A stretch of DNA of 64,000 nt. It comes from Archangiaceae bacterium. Lineage in GTDB: Bacteria; Myxococcota; Myxococcia; Myxococcales; Myxococcaceae. The notes under the pieces were generated by a model, which made no database searches, had not been told where the DNA came from, and saw only the letters and a list, made by a program, of their open reading frames with translations. The stretch covers positions 196,452-260,451 of the forward strand of contig JADJNS010000022.1 in assembly GCA_016714225.1 (NCBI GenBank), written 5' to 3'. Every line of letters begins with the position of its first letter. Position 1 is the stretch's first letter. Below, in pieces: positions 29,843 through 39,851 of the stretch. A program made the translations under genes and the position numbers.

Positions 29843-30553
29843 ATGCGCCGCGCCGATCGCCTCTTTCGTCTGGTGCAGCTGCTGCGGAGAAGCCGCCTGG
29901 TCACCGCCCAGCGCATCGCGACCGAGCTCGAGGTGAGCGAGCGCACCGTGTACCGCGACATTCGAGACCTCAGCCTCTCGGGTGTCCCGGTGCGGGGCGA
30001 AGCCGGGGTCGGCTACGCGCTGGCCCACGGCTTCGATCTCCCGCCGATGACCTTCAACGAAGAAGAGATCGAGGCGCTGGTGCTGGGCGCCCGGGTCGTG
30101 CAGGGCTACGCCGACCCTGCCCTCGCGCGCGCCGCCGACGCCGCGCTGGCCAAGATCGAGATGGTGCTGCCCGAGGGCGCGCGCCTGAGGGTCGCCTCGA
30201 CCCGCTTGCTCGCGCCGCGCATGAAGCCGGGCGCGACCGCCGGGCCGCTGGGGGCGGTGCGCGAGGCCCTGCGCTCGAGCCGCAAGCTCGAGCTGCGCTA
30301 CCGAGACGAGAAGGGCGCGACCAGCAAGCGCACCGTGCGGCCGCTGGCGATCGCCTTCTGGGGGAAGATCTGGACGCTCGCGTCGTGGTGCGAGCTGCGA
30401 CGAGACTTTCGCTCGTTTCGACTCGACCGCATGGCCGAGGCCGAGCTCGCCGCGGTGTTTCAAGACGAGCCGGGCAAGAGCCTCGACGACTTCATCAAGT
30501 GGGTGACCCAGCGCGAGACGCAAGAGCGCGAGGCTGCCGCGCCTCGCCGCTGA
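29843..30553 (+). CDS. HTH-WYL transcriptional regulator
   Basis: The product is 236 residues from ATG 29843. The N-terminal winged helix (LVTAQRIATELEVSERTVYRDI) belongs to the DeoR/YafY type. The WYL-type ligand domain spans about residues 135-215, with RPLAIAFWGKIWTLASWCEL and a Phe/Arg-rich RDFRSFRLDRM strand. WYL regulators often respond to small nucleic acids or nucleotides and may activate or repress. It is probably co-transcribed with the VOC gene, 5 bases upstream, and may bind the palindrome at 29420-29439. Confidence 0.9.
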   Translation: MRRADRLFRLVQLLRRSRLVTAQRIATELEVSERTVYRDIRDLSLSGVPVRGEAGVGYALAHGFDLPPMTFNEEEIEALVLGARVVQGYADPALARAADAALAKIEMVLPEGARLRVASTRLLAPRMKPGATAGPLGAVREALRSSRKLELRYRDEKGATSKRTVRPLAIAFWGKIWTLASWCELRRDFRSFRLDRMAEAELAAVFQDEPGKSLDDFIKWVTQRETQEREAAAPRR

Positions 30554-30707
30554 CCTCGTCGACGTGCCGAGCCCTTTCGACCCGGCCGCGAAACGCCGGC
30601 GGCGCAGCGCCGAAAAGGCCTGCACGGCAGGGTGAAGCCCTTCGACGTTCAGCTGGGCGTGGCCGGCCTCGGCATCCGCCCGTTTCGCTTCGACCTCGAG
30701 GGAAGCC

Positions 30708-32954
30708 TCAGCGCCGCGGCCGCGGCCGGAGCTGCTTCAGCAGCGTCTCACGATCGGTGGCCGAGAAACTCAGCTGGTGAAAGGCCTGCTCCAACCGACG
30801 CGAATCGCCGAGCGTCGAGAGCACCGTCTCGAGCACATCGATGCGCACCGCGAGCGGCCCCACCCACTCGTAGCCGTACGCCTCTGCGTCGCGACCGCTC
30901 ATCACCTCGCGGCTGATGATCGTCGCAGCAGGCGCGCCTTCGGGCCGAGCCTGGTCCTCCCACAGCGCGCTCAAGACGCAGCGCCGCTCGAGCGCGCCGG
31001 AGGTGGCGGCGCCGGCGATGATGAGGAACCGCGCGCCCTCGCGAACGCCGAGCGCGTCGAGCCGCTGGTGCGACTCGGGGTCGAGGCGCTTGACCTGCTC
31101 GAGCAGCTCGGCGTCTCGCCGCGCGATGCCCAGCCCGCGCACGAAGCGCCAGGCGATCGCCCGCAGCGGGGCCGCCCTGCCCTCGGCCGTCAGCGCCTCG
31201 GCGGGGAAAGCGCCCATCGCCTCAAAGACCAGGTCGTGCGCGAAGGCGGTGAGCCGGCGCTCGAGCAGGGCGCGCTGACCTCCGTTCCACGCGTCGGCGT
31301 CGACCAGCGCGGCGGTGGGGGTGTGGCGCTCGGCGCCGCGCACCAGCCGGCCCAGCGGCTCGCCGTCGAACCCGATGCGGCCCAGCGCGTCGACCTCGAA
31401 GGCCTCACTGCGCGCGTCGATCACCTGCTGCACGAAGTCGGCGGCGGTGGGCCCGGTCTCGTACAGCTTGCCGAGCGCGGCGAACGGCCCGCTCGCCTCG
31501 AGAGCGCCCTCGCTGCGCAGGCGCCGGCGACCGCTCTGCGCGGCCTTCTGCACGAAGCGCTCGACCAGGCGCTGGTGCAGCGTGTCTCCCAGCGCGTCTT
31601 CGATGGCGCGCGTCTTCTGCTGCCAGTGCGCGGCGTCGGAGACCCATGAAGCGCGGTGCGAGATGTACGTCCACGTTCGAATCGCTTCGAGGCGCGCGGT
31701 GAGGGTGTGAATGTCGCCGGTCAGATCGTCGAGCGGCGCCACCTGCCTGCTCAGCCAGTCGTCGCGCAAGCGCCCGCTGCCCTCGCGCAGCTGCAGGTAC
31801 ACGTCTTTCACCAGGCGCACGTGCTCACCCAGCACGCCCTTGCGGAAGTCGGGAATGCGGCAGACCTCCCACAAGAGCTCGACGCTCTCGCGCCCCTGGA
31901 CGAGGGCCAGCACCTGGGCATCGTGCGCCACCTCGCGCAGCGCGTCGAAGTCGTCGGCGCGCTCGACCCGCGAGAACACCTCGTGCTCGGGCGCGACCGC
32001 GAGGCTGTCGAGCAGCGCGCGGGGGCTCTCGAAGTCGAGCTCGACGCTTCGCCACACCAGCCGCTGCACCGCGGGAAACCGGTGGGCCTCGATGGCCGAG
32101 ACGAGGCGCGCGTCGAGCTCGGGGGCGCTGGTGAGCGTGCCGAACGCGCCGTCTCGTACGTGGCGGCCGGCGCGCCCCGCGATCTGCCCCAGCTCGTCGA
32201 CGGTGAGGTCGCGGTGCTCGAAGCCGTCGAACTTCGAGAGGGCCGCGAAGGCCACCCGCTCGAGGTCGAGGTTCAGCCCCATGCCGATGGCGTCGGTGGC
32301 GACCAGGTATTGCACCTCGCCCGACTGGTACATCGCCACCTGCGCGTTGCGGGTGCGCGGAGACAACCCGCCCAGCACCACCGCGACGCCTCCGCGCAGC
32401 TGGCGCAGCGACTGGGCCAGCTCGTAGACCTTGTCGGTCGAGAACGCGACCACCGCCGACCGGGCCGGCAGGCTCTTGAGCGACCGCGCCCCGAAGCTGC
32501 GCAGCTGCGACAGGCGCTCGGAGCGGTGAAACGAGAGGTCGGGCAGCAGCCGGCCCATCACCGACCGCATCGTCTCGGCGCCGAGGAACCAGGTCTCTCT
32601 GCGCCCGCGGGCGTGCAGCAGCCGGTCGGTGAAGACGTGGCCGCGCTCGCGGTGCGCACAGAGCTGAATCTCGTCGACGCAGAGAAAGTCGACGGGCTGC
32701 CCGATGGGCATCGCCTCGACGGTGCAGACCCAGTACGCGGGGTGGGCGGGCACCCGCTTCTCTTCGCCGGTGACCAGCGCGACGCGGTCTTCGCCCACCC
32801 GCGCGGTGACCCGGTCGTACACCTCGCGGGCGAGCAGCCTCAGCGGCAGGCCGATCATGCCGCTCTCGTGCTCGAGCATGCGCTCGATCGCGCGGTGCGT
32901 CTTGCCGGTGTTCGTCGGGCCCAGCTCGGCGACGAGGAGTGAGGTCGGCTTCAT
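30708..32954 (-). CDS. SUV3-like RNA/DNA helicase
   Basis: The product is 748 residues from ATG 32954. The helicase core is SUV3-type: motif I GPTNTGKTHRA at about 12, motif II DEIQL at about 85, and motif VI QIAGRAGRHVRDGAFG at about 280. The C-terminal two thirds are helical, with a distinctive YGYEWVGPLAVRIDVLE ending near the C-terminus. Family knowledge: SUV3 is the mitochondrial degradosome helicase and has homologues in alphaproteobacteria and some other bacteria. It is likely to unwind RNA for decay. It starts 87 bases downstream of the FHA-activator stop, on the same strand. Confidence 0.88.
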   Translation of the reverse strand: MKPTSLLVAELGPTNTGKTHRAIERMLEHESGMIGLPLRLLAREVYDRVTARVGEDRVALVTGEEKRVPAHPAYWVCTVEAMPIGQPVDFLCVDEIQLCAHRERGHVFTDRLLHARGRRETWFLGAETMRSVMGRLLPDLSFHRSERLSQLRSFGARSLKSLPARSAVVAFSTDKVYELAQSLRQLRGGVAVVLGGLSPRTRNAQVAMYQSGEVQYLVATDAIGMGLNLDLERVAFAALSKFDGFEHRDLTVDELGQIAGRAGRHVRDGAFGTLTSAPELDARLVSAIEAHRFPAVQRLVWRSVELDFESPRALLDSLAVAPEHEVFSRVERADDFDALREVAHDAQVLALVQGRESVELLWEVCRIPDFRKGVLGEHVRLVKDVYLQLREGSGRLRDDWLSRQVAPLDDLTGDIHTLTARLEAIRTWTYISHRASWVSDAAHWQQKTRAIEDALGDTLHQRLVERFVQKAAQSGRRRLRSEGALEASGPFAALGKLYETGPTAADFVQQVIDARSEAFEVDALGRIGFDGEPLGRLVRGAERHTPTAALVDADAWNGGQRALLERRLTAFAHDLVFEAMGAFPAEALTAEGRAAPLRAIAWRFVRGLGIARRDAELLEQVKRLDPESHQRLDALGVREGARFLIIAGAATSGALERRCVLSALWEDQARPEGAPAATIISREVMSGRDAEAYGYEWVGPLAVRIDVLETVLSTLGDSRRLEQAFHQLSFSATDRETLLKQLRPRPRR

Positions 32955-33041
32955 TGCTGCGGGTCGAGGGTCAGACGGAGCGTGGGAGATAACACCGACG
33001 CGCATTCAGGGCTCAGCAGGGGTGGGTGATCATCGTGAGCC

Positions 33042-34338
<1,297 letters not shown>

Positions 34339-34367
<29 letters not shown>

Positions 34368-35898
34368 CGTTCTCGCGTTGCGCTCGGGCATCCCCTTCGG
34401 TCAGTACCTGCTGCTCGACAAGCTCGCCGTGGGTGGCATGGCCGAGATCTTTCTCGCCAAGCGCACCGGTGAGGCGGGCTTCGAGAAGACCTGCGTGGTG
34501 AAGCGGGTACTGCCCTACCTGGTCGAGAACCCCGAGTTCGTGCGCATGTTTCTCGACGAGGCGCGGCTCGCGGCGCGGCTCAACCACCCCGGGGTGGTGC
34601 AGGTGTTCGAGCTGGGCAGGCACGAGGGCTCGTACTTCATCGCCATGGAGTACCTGCCCGGCTCGGACCTGGTGGGGCTGCTCAAGAGAGCGGGCGGCCC
34701 GCTGCCCATCGACATCGCGCTGCGCCTGGTGGCGCAGGCCGCCGAGCCGCTGCACTACGCGCACACCTTCGCCGACGAGACGGGGCGCGCGCTCGGCATC
34801 GTGCACCGCGACATCTCGCCGTCGAACCTCTTCGTCACCTGCCAGGGCGCGCTGAAGATTCTGGACTTCGGGGTCGCCTTCGCCCACGTGAGAGATCACC
34901 GCACCGAGACCGGGCAGGTGAAGGGCAAGACCCGGTACATGTCGCCCGAGCAGGCGCTCGGCCAGCCGGTCGATGGGCGCTCAGACGTCTGGGCGCTCGG
35001 CGTCGTGGCGTACGAGCTGCTCACCGGCAAGCACCTCTTCGACGGCGCGACCGCCGCGCAGATCGCGCTGCAGGTCTGCCAGCTGCCCATCGCCGACGTG
35101 CGCACCCTGCGGCCCGAGCTGAGCGACCGGGCGGCGGCGACCGTGATGAGGGCGCTCGAGCGCGATCGCGAGCGCCGCTGGCCGAACGCGCTCGAGCTGC
35201 AACGGGCGCTCGAGGCCGAGCTGCCGGCGTCGTCGACGGGCAACCCCCTCGCGGCCTGGCTGCGCTCGCTGTTCGGCGACGCCTGGGTGAGCGAGCAGAT
35301 GGCGCGCTCGCACGTGGCCGCGGGCAGCGTGCGCGCCGGCGGCACCGAGGCACTGCAGCCCGCGCCGGCTGCCGTCGAAGAGAAGCCCACCACCGCGGTG
35401 GTGACGCCTCGGCGGCGCCGGTGGCCCGCCGCGCTGGTGCTGCTGCCGGTGCTGGCCCTCGCGGCGTGGGCGCTGAGGCCGGCTCCCGTGACTGCCCCGG
35501 TCGCGGTCGCGCCGCCCCCTGCTCCACCGCCCGTCGCGGTCGCGGTCGCCGAGCCGCCGGTCAAGCCTGAGCCGGCTCCGGCTCCGGCCGCTCGGGCTCC
35601 GGCTCCGCCGCCGGTCAGGCCGGTCGCCAAGAGCCGCCGCGCCGCGGCGGCACCCGCGGCTGCGAAGCCCACCGAGGCGGGGAAGCTGACGCTGATCACC
35701 AAGCCCTACGCGAAGGTGTTCTTCAAAGACCGCGAGCTGGGCGTGACGCCGCTCTTCGACGTCGAGCTGCCCGCAGGCAAGCTCACCCTGCGGCTGGTCG
35801 GCGAAGACCGCATCGAGCGCACCCTGAGCGTCAGCGTGCAGGCAGATGCCTCGACCCAGGTGCGCATACCGCTCGAGAAGCTGAGCCGGGCGCCCTGA
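34339..35898 (+). CDS. Membrane Ser/Thr protein kinase with C-terminal PEGA domain
   Basis: The product is about 519 residues if GTG 34339 is the start; TTG 34379 would avoid overlap with the divergent gene. The kinase domain (about 20-285) has a Gly loop KLAVGGMAEIFLA, catalytic VHRDISPSNLF, DFGVAF and MSPEQALGQ. HRD and DFG are intact, so it should be active. A membrane helix (about 355-375, AALVLLPVLALAAWAL) follows, then a long Pro/Ala/Val linker, and a PEGA domain (about 450-515, ITKPYAKVFFKDRELGVTP) outside the membrane. Inference: it senses an envelope signal and phosphorylates the FHA activator. Confidence 0.9.
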
Positions 35899-36034
35899 GA
35901 GCTGCCCGACTGCGGGCTCAGGGCCTCTGCTCAGCGGGCACGGTGCCGCACTGGCACTGCCCCGATTCGCGAGGGCACCGCGAGCCGCGATCTCGCGCTC
36001 GAACGGAGGCCGTGCGGCCATTCTGAGCCGTGAA

Positions 36035-36053
36035 TGCAGTACCTGTTACTGCA
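36035..36053. promoter_or_regulatory. Palindrome TGCAGTA-N5-TACTGCA
   Basis: A perfect 7-bp inverted repeat with a 5-base spacer lies 27 bases upstream of the GTG 36081 start, in the zone where an operator or promoter would sit. Its presence is one reason for preferring GTG 36081 over the frame's first GTG at 36030. Confidence 0.45.
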
Positions 36054-36080
36054 ACCGCGGCGCAGAATACGCTCCGTCAC

Positions 36081-36725
36081 GTGCGCACCCTCGGACTCTG
36101 GCTCGCCCTCGCGCAGTCGCACCCATCGACGCTCGACCAGGCGACCCGCGCCTACGAGGACCTCGAGTTCGAGCGCTGCGTCTCGTTGCTCTCGTCGCCG
36201 CCTGCCGACACGGCACCGCAGCAGCTCGCCGCCGTCGAGCTCTACCGCGGCCTGTGCCACTTCAACCTCGCTCAGCCCGAGCAGGCCCGCGCCGACTTTC
36301 TCGCGGCTCGCACCCACGACCCCACCCTCAAGCTCCCCGCCGGCACCAGCCCAAAGGCCGTCGAGCTCTTCGCCTCGGCCGCCCCTCTGGCACAGCCTGC
36401 CGCGCCCGCCCCGGCGCCAGCCGTCGTCGTCCCCACGCCCGAGCCGGCGCCCGTCGTCTCGAGCTCACGCGCGCGCTCGTGGTGGCCCGGCCCCGCGGCG
36501 GTGCTCGCGCTGGGCCTCGCCGGCACCGGTACCGCCATCGGCTTCGGCTTCGCCGCGCGTCAGAACGAGACCCAGGCGAACGGCGCCCGCTTCACCTCCG
36601 ACGCCGAGCGGTATGGCGCCGCCGCACGCCGCGACGCGCTCGGCTCGAACATCGCCTGGGCCTGCGCGGGCGCCGCGCTCGCCGCGGCCATCATCTGGGG
36701 CGTGGTCGCGCTGGTCAGCGACTGA
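36081..36725 (+). CDS. Small TPR-like protein with one membrane-associated region
   Basis: The product is about 214 residues from GTG 36081, beginning with a hydrophobic leader (MRTLGLWLALAQ). A TPR-like helical domain follows (about 20-95, ELYRGLCHFNLAQPEQARADF), then a Pro/Ala/Val linker and two hydrophobic stretches (AAVLALGLAGTGTAIGFGFA and IAWACAGAALAAAIIWGVVALV). Similar 'TPR plus two hydrophobic segments' proteins are common near myxobacterial kinases. It is downstream of the kinase on the same strand but 180 bases away, so probably separately transcribed. Function unknown. Confidence 0.7.
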   Translation: MRTLGLWLALAQSHPSTLDQATRAYEDLEFERCVSLLSSPPADTAPQQLAAVELYRGLCHFNLAQPEQARADFLAARTHDPTLKLPAGTSPKAVELFASAAPLAQPAAPAPAPAVVVPTPEPAPVVSSSRARSWWPGPAAVLALGLAGTGTAIGFGFAARQNETQANGARFTSDAERYGAAARRDALGSNIAWACAGAALAAAIIWGVVALVSD

Positions 36726-36905
36726 GAGAACGGCTGCACGCGCTGAGGCCGAAGCGTCGACGATCTGCGCCCGAAGTGAACCCCCACTCGCGCACCGTGC
36801 CCCCGGCTCGAAGTGACGGTACTCGCCGTCGACGCGCCGCACCTTCGGTGGGCGCAAGAGCACGTGCCGGAGCCCGCTACGACGAGCTCGGCCCGTGCCG
36901 CCCCG

Positions 36906-37802
36906 TCAGGGCGTCAGCACCGCGCCGGTGTCGTCCCAGACGTTGCCCTCCCAGACATTTCCCGGCCTGGAGCCGTCGAAGGACGTCACCGGGCCGTACG
37001 AGCCGCACTGGGCGTGAAACTTTCGCCCGAAGCGGTTGCGCAGCACGCGAATGTTCGAGGTCGGCAGCGCCGGCACGTCGCCGCCCAGCGTCACCGACCA
37101 CCCTGCCCCGTTGATCTGGTTCGCCTCGAGCAGCACGTCGGTGATCGCCGCGTCCTGCGAGTAGAGCGTCACCACCGCGTCGCCGTTGCCCGGCACCTCG
37201 AGCACGTCGTGCCGCAGCGTCAGGTGCGAGTCTCCCGAGGTCACGAACGTCGACTGGTTCGACCCGTTGAACTCGTGCAGCAGCGAGTGCTCGAGCGTGA
37301 CGTGATCGCCGCGCACCCGAATGCCGGTGGCGGTGCCGTGCAGGTGCAGCCGCCGCAGCACCGCGCCCGAGCCGGTGATGCCGTACGCGCTGCCTGCGTG
37401 CCCGGTGCCGTCGATCTCCACGTCTTCGACCAGCGTGTCCGACCCGTCGAGCTGCAGCGGGCTGTCGGTGCAGCTGCCCGGCTTGATGCGCAGGTTTCGC
37501 AGCACCACGTGCGCGGCTTCGACCGAAACGCACCCGGTGATCTCGAGCGCCTCGAGCACCTTGCCGTCTTGCGTGATGGTCAGCGGCCCCGACGCGGTGA
37601 GCGTGGTGCCGGCGATGACGCCGGTCGTCTCGGGGCTCGGCCAGGGCAGCGCGCCCCCGTCCCACGCCGGCACACACTTGCCGTGCACGCACTCGCGGCC
37701 CGAGCCGGCGCTGCACGCGTGGGTCTCGTCGCAGTCGCGGTCTTCGTACGGCTGAATGTTCACCTGACACGCGGCGAGCAGCGCGAAGGCCACGAACCTC
37801 AC
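36906..37802 (-). CDS. Lipoprotein with right-handed parallel beta-helix
   Basis: The 298-residue product starts at GTG 37802 and has a lipobox LLAAC (Cys at about 12). A short Cys-rich segment (DCDETHACSAGSGRECVHGKC) follows, of the type often seen next to myxobacterial lipoprotein leaders. The rest is a series of short beta-strand turns (VLRNLRIK, VEDVEIDG, LRRLHLHG, LEHSLLHE, LTLRHDVLE, VLLEANQI, IRVLRNRF) diagnostic of a pectate-lyase-like beta-helix (PbH1). Catalytic residues of true lyases cannot be assigned. It is probably a surface polysaccharide-binding or -cleaving protein. It is divergent from the DUF1592 gene. Confidence 0.82.
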   Translation of the reverse strand: MRFVAFALLAACQVNIQPYEDRDCDETHACSAGSGRECVHGKCVPAWDGGALPWPSPETTGVIAGTTLTASGPLTITQDGKVLEALEITGCVSVEAAHVVLRNLRIKPGSCTDSPLQLDGSDTLVEDVEIDGTGHAGSAYGITGSGAVLRRLHLHGTATGIRVRGDHVTLEHSLLHEFNGSNQSTFVTSGDSHLTLRHDVLEVPGNGDAVVTLYSQDAAITDVLLEANQINGAGWSVTLGGDVPALPTSNIRVLRNRFGRKFHAQCGSYGPVTSFDGSRPGNVWEGNVWDDTGAVLTP

Positions 37803-37823
37803 CGCGCCACCATAGCGGGTCGG

Positions 37824-37904
37824 CTTCGAAGTGACGCCAACTCCAGTTGGCCCTGGAGCGCCGCTGTCCACGACGCTTCGCAAAAAACAGCCTGATTTCG
37901 AAAT
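37824..37904. promoter_or_regulatory. Cluster of palindromes in the divergent region
   Basis: Within 80 bases there are CTTCGAAG (37824-37831), GCCAACT-CC-AGTTGGC (37836-37851), CTCCAG-N6-CTGGAG (37841-37858, overlapping the previous one so only one can fold at a time) and ATTTCGAAAT (37895-37904). They sit between the beta-helix lipoprotein and DUF1592 starts and look like operator sites. Confidence 0.4.
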
Positions 37905-37964
37905 GTTCAGCATCACACCTGCGCCCGGCAGCACTGGCACCTCTGCTGCAAAACGCCGCGCACG

Positions 37965-39836
37965 ATGAGAGCGACCGTGTGGGTGCTGTGCGCGGCGACG
38001 TTCGGCTGCGAAGGGATGATCGGCACGAACCCGCTGCACCCGGGCGACGACCCGAGCGGCACCGGAGGCAGAGGGAGCGGCGTCGCCACGGGCGGCGGCG
38101 GCGAGCCCGGCCCCGGCACGGGCGGAGGTGTCACAGGCACCGGCGGAGGCACCGCCCAGCCCAACCCCGACGTGCCGCCCTTCGCCTGCACGCAAGACGC
38201 GCCCGGGTCCGACACCGCGCACCGGCTCAGCCGCCGGCAGCTGCAGCGCACCCTGCAGGCTTTTGTCGATCGCCTGGTGCCCGCGGCGCAGGCCACCCCC
38301 CTGCTGCAGGCCGCCTGGAGCGCCGCCGCGGTGCCCGCCGAGGCCGAGCGCTACAAGCGGTGGGGCAACGACTTCTCGAGCCAGCACGCGCAGAGCCTCT
38401 TCACCGTCGCCGACGCGCTCGCCACCGCGCTCTCGTCGGGCACCACCTACGCCGCGGCCGCCAACGCCGCGCTCAAGCTCTCGCCCGGCACCTGCGCCAC
38501 GCTCAACACCGCCTCGCCGAGCGTCGACTGCCAGAAGCAGCTGATTCGCAACCTGGGCCGGCGCCTGCTGCGCCGACCGCTCGTCGAGACCGCGACGCTC
38601 GACGAGGTCGAGCTCTACCGGCAGGAATACGCCTCGGCCACCGGGGCCACGGCCTTCAGCGCGGTGGTGTTCCGCCTGCTGCTCGCGCCCGAGTCGCTCT
38701 TCCGCATCGAGGCGCACGAGGTGGCGGTGCCGGGCCGCCTCGACGTGCTGGCGCTCTCGTCGGCCGCCATCGCCAACCGCCTCAGCTACACCTACTGGAA
38801 CAGCGCTCCCGACGAGACGCTGCTGGGCATGGCGGCGAGCACAGATCTCTCGACCGAGCCCGCGTTCTCGGCCGCGCTCGACTACGTGCTCGCGCAGGCC
38901 CCGCTGGCCGACAGCACCGACGAGTTCATGGGCGACTGGCTCAGCCTCGACAAGGTGCCCCACTTTCAGTCGAGCAACCCCGCGGCGTTCGCCGCCTACG
39001 CCGGCGCGGTGAAGTACGACGACGCCCTGCGCGACCAGATGATCGCCGAGGTGCGCGAGCTGGGCGCCTGGGTGACGCGCAGCGGCGGCACCTTCGCCGA
39101 TCTCTTCACCACCGACGTCTCGTTCGCGCGCAGCCCCGAGCTGATGAAGCTCTATCGGGTCACCGCCGCGGCTCCCGCCGCCATCACCTCGGCCAACGCG
39201 GTGCGGCTGCCCGCCGGCCGCCACCAGGGTGTGCTCACCCGCGCCGCGCTGCTGGTCACCGCCGCCGGCAACAAGAACCCGGTGCTGCGCGGAGCGCACA
39301 TTCGCCGCGACATCTTGTGCCTCTCGACCCCGCCGCCGCCGGCCGACCTGCCCGCTGGCTCATTCGACCCGCCGCCCTACGACGCCAGCAAGACGGTGCG
39401 CGAGCGCTACACCGAGAAGACCTCGGTGCAGCCCTGCTTCAGCTGCCACGTCACCCTCAACACCGCCGGCAACGCGCTCAGCAACTACAACGGCCTGGGC
39501 CAGTACGAAGACACCGAGCCCGCCTTCAAGGCCGACGGCACGCCCAACGGCTTGCGACTGCCGGTCGACGCGGTGGTCGACTTCAGCAAGGTGTTCGGCG
39601 GCAACGTCACCACCCGCGACTCGAGAGAGCTGACCGACCTGGTCGCCAGCCGGCCCGAGACCCAGAAGTGCTTCACGCAAGATCTGTCGGCGTTTCTGCT
39701 CGGGCGCGCGGTGAGCCCCGTGGCCGATGGCTGCCGCATGAACCACGTCTACGCGCAGCTGCGCGCGGGCAAGCCGCTGCGCGAGGCCATGCGCACCCTG
39801 GCCACCGAGCCCGACTTCCGCCTCAAGAAGCTCTGA
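37965..39836 (+). CDS. DUF1592/DUF1588/DUF1585 domain lipoprotein
   Basis: The 623-residue product has a lipobox leader (CAATFGC, Cys at about 15) and a Gly/Thr-rich linker. It then has the domain series first known from Planctomycetes: DUF1587-like (RLSRRQLQRTLQAF), DUF1595 (LGRRLLRRPL), DUF1592 (VVFRLLLAPESLFRIE, about 245), DUF1588 with CFSCHVTLNTAG (about 490, a CxxCH heme-like motif) and DUF1585 (LTDLVASRPETQKC). Family knowledge: such proteins are secreted, may bind heme at CxxCH and are nearly always followed by a DUF1552 protein, as here. The actual reaction is not established. Confidence 0.92.
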   Translation: MRATVWVLCAATFGCEGMIGTNPLHPGDDPSGTGGRGSGVATGGGGEPGPGTGGGVTGTGGGTAQPNPDVPPFACTQDAPGSDTAHRLSRRQLQRTLQAFVDRLVPAAQATPLLQAAWSAAAVPAEAERYKRWGNDFSSQHAQSLFTVADALATALSSGTTYAAAANAALKLSPGTCATLNTASPSVDCQKQLIRNLGRRLLRRPLVETATLDEVELYRQEYASATGATAFSAVVFRLLLAPESLFRIEAHEVAVPGRLDVLALSSAAIANRLSYTYWNSAPDETLLGMAASTDLSTEPAFSAALDYVLAQAPLADSTDEFMGDWLSLDKVPHFQSSNPAAFAAYAGAVKYDDALRDQMIAEVRELGAWVTRSGGTFADLFTTDVSFARSPELMKLYRVTAAAPAAITSANAVRLPAGRHQGVLTRAALLVTAAGNKNPVLRGAHIRRDILCLSTPPPPADLPAGSFDPPPYDASKTVRERYTEKTSVQPCFSCHVTLNTAGNALSNYNGLGQYEDTEPAFKADGTPNGLRLPVDAVVDFSKVFGGNVTTRDSRELTDLVASRPETQKCFTQDLSAFLLGRAVSPVADGCRMNHVYAQLRAGKPLREAMRTLATEPDFRLKKL

Positions 39837-39851
39837 CCCTCGAGAGGAACC

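Noticed and set aside
30632..30916. 94-residue plus-strand frame beginning KPFDVQLGVAGLGIRPFRF
   Set aside because: The first 25 residues look protein-like, but the rest is a shadow of the helicase 3' end and no ribosome site or homologue is evident. It may be a remnant.
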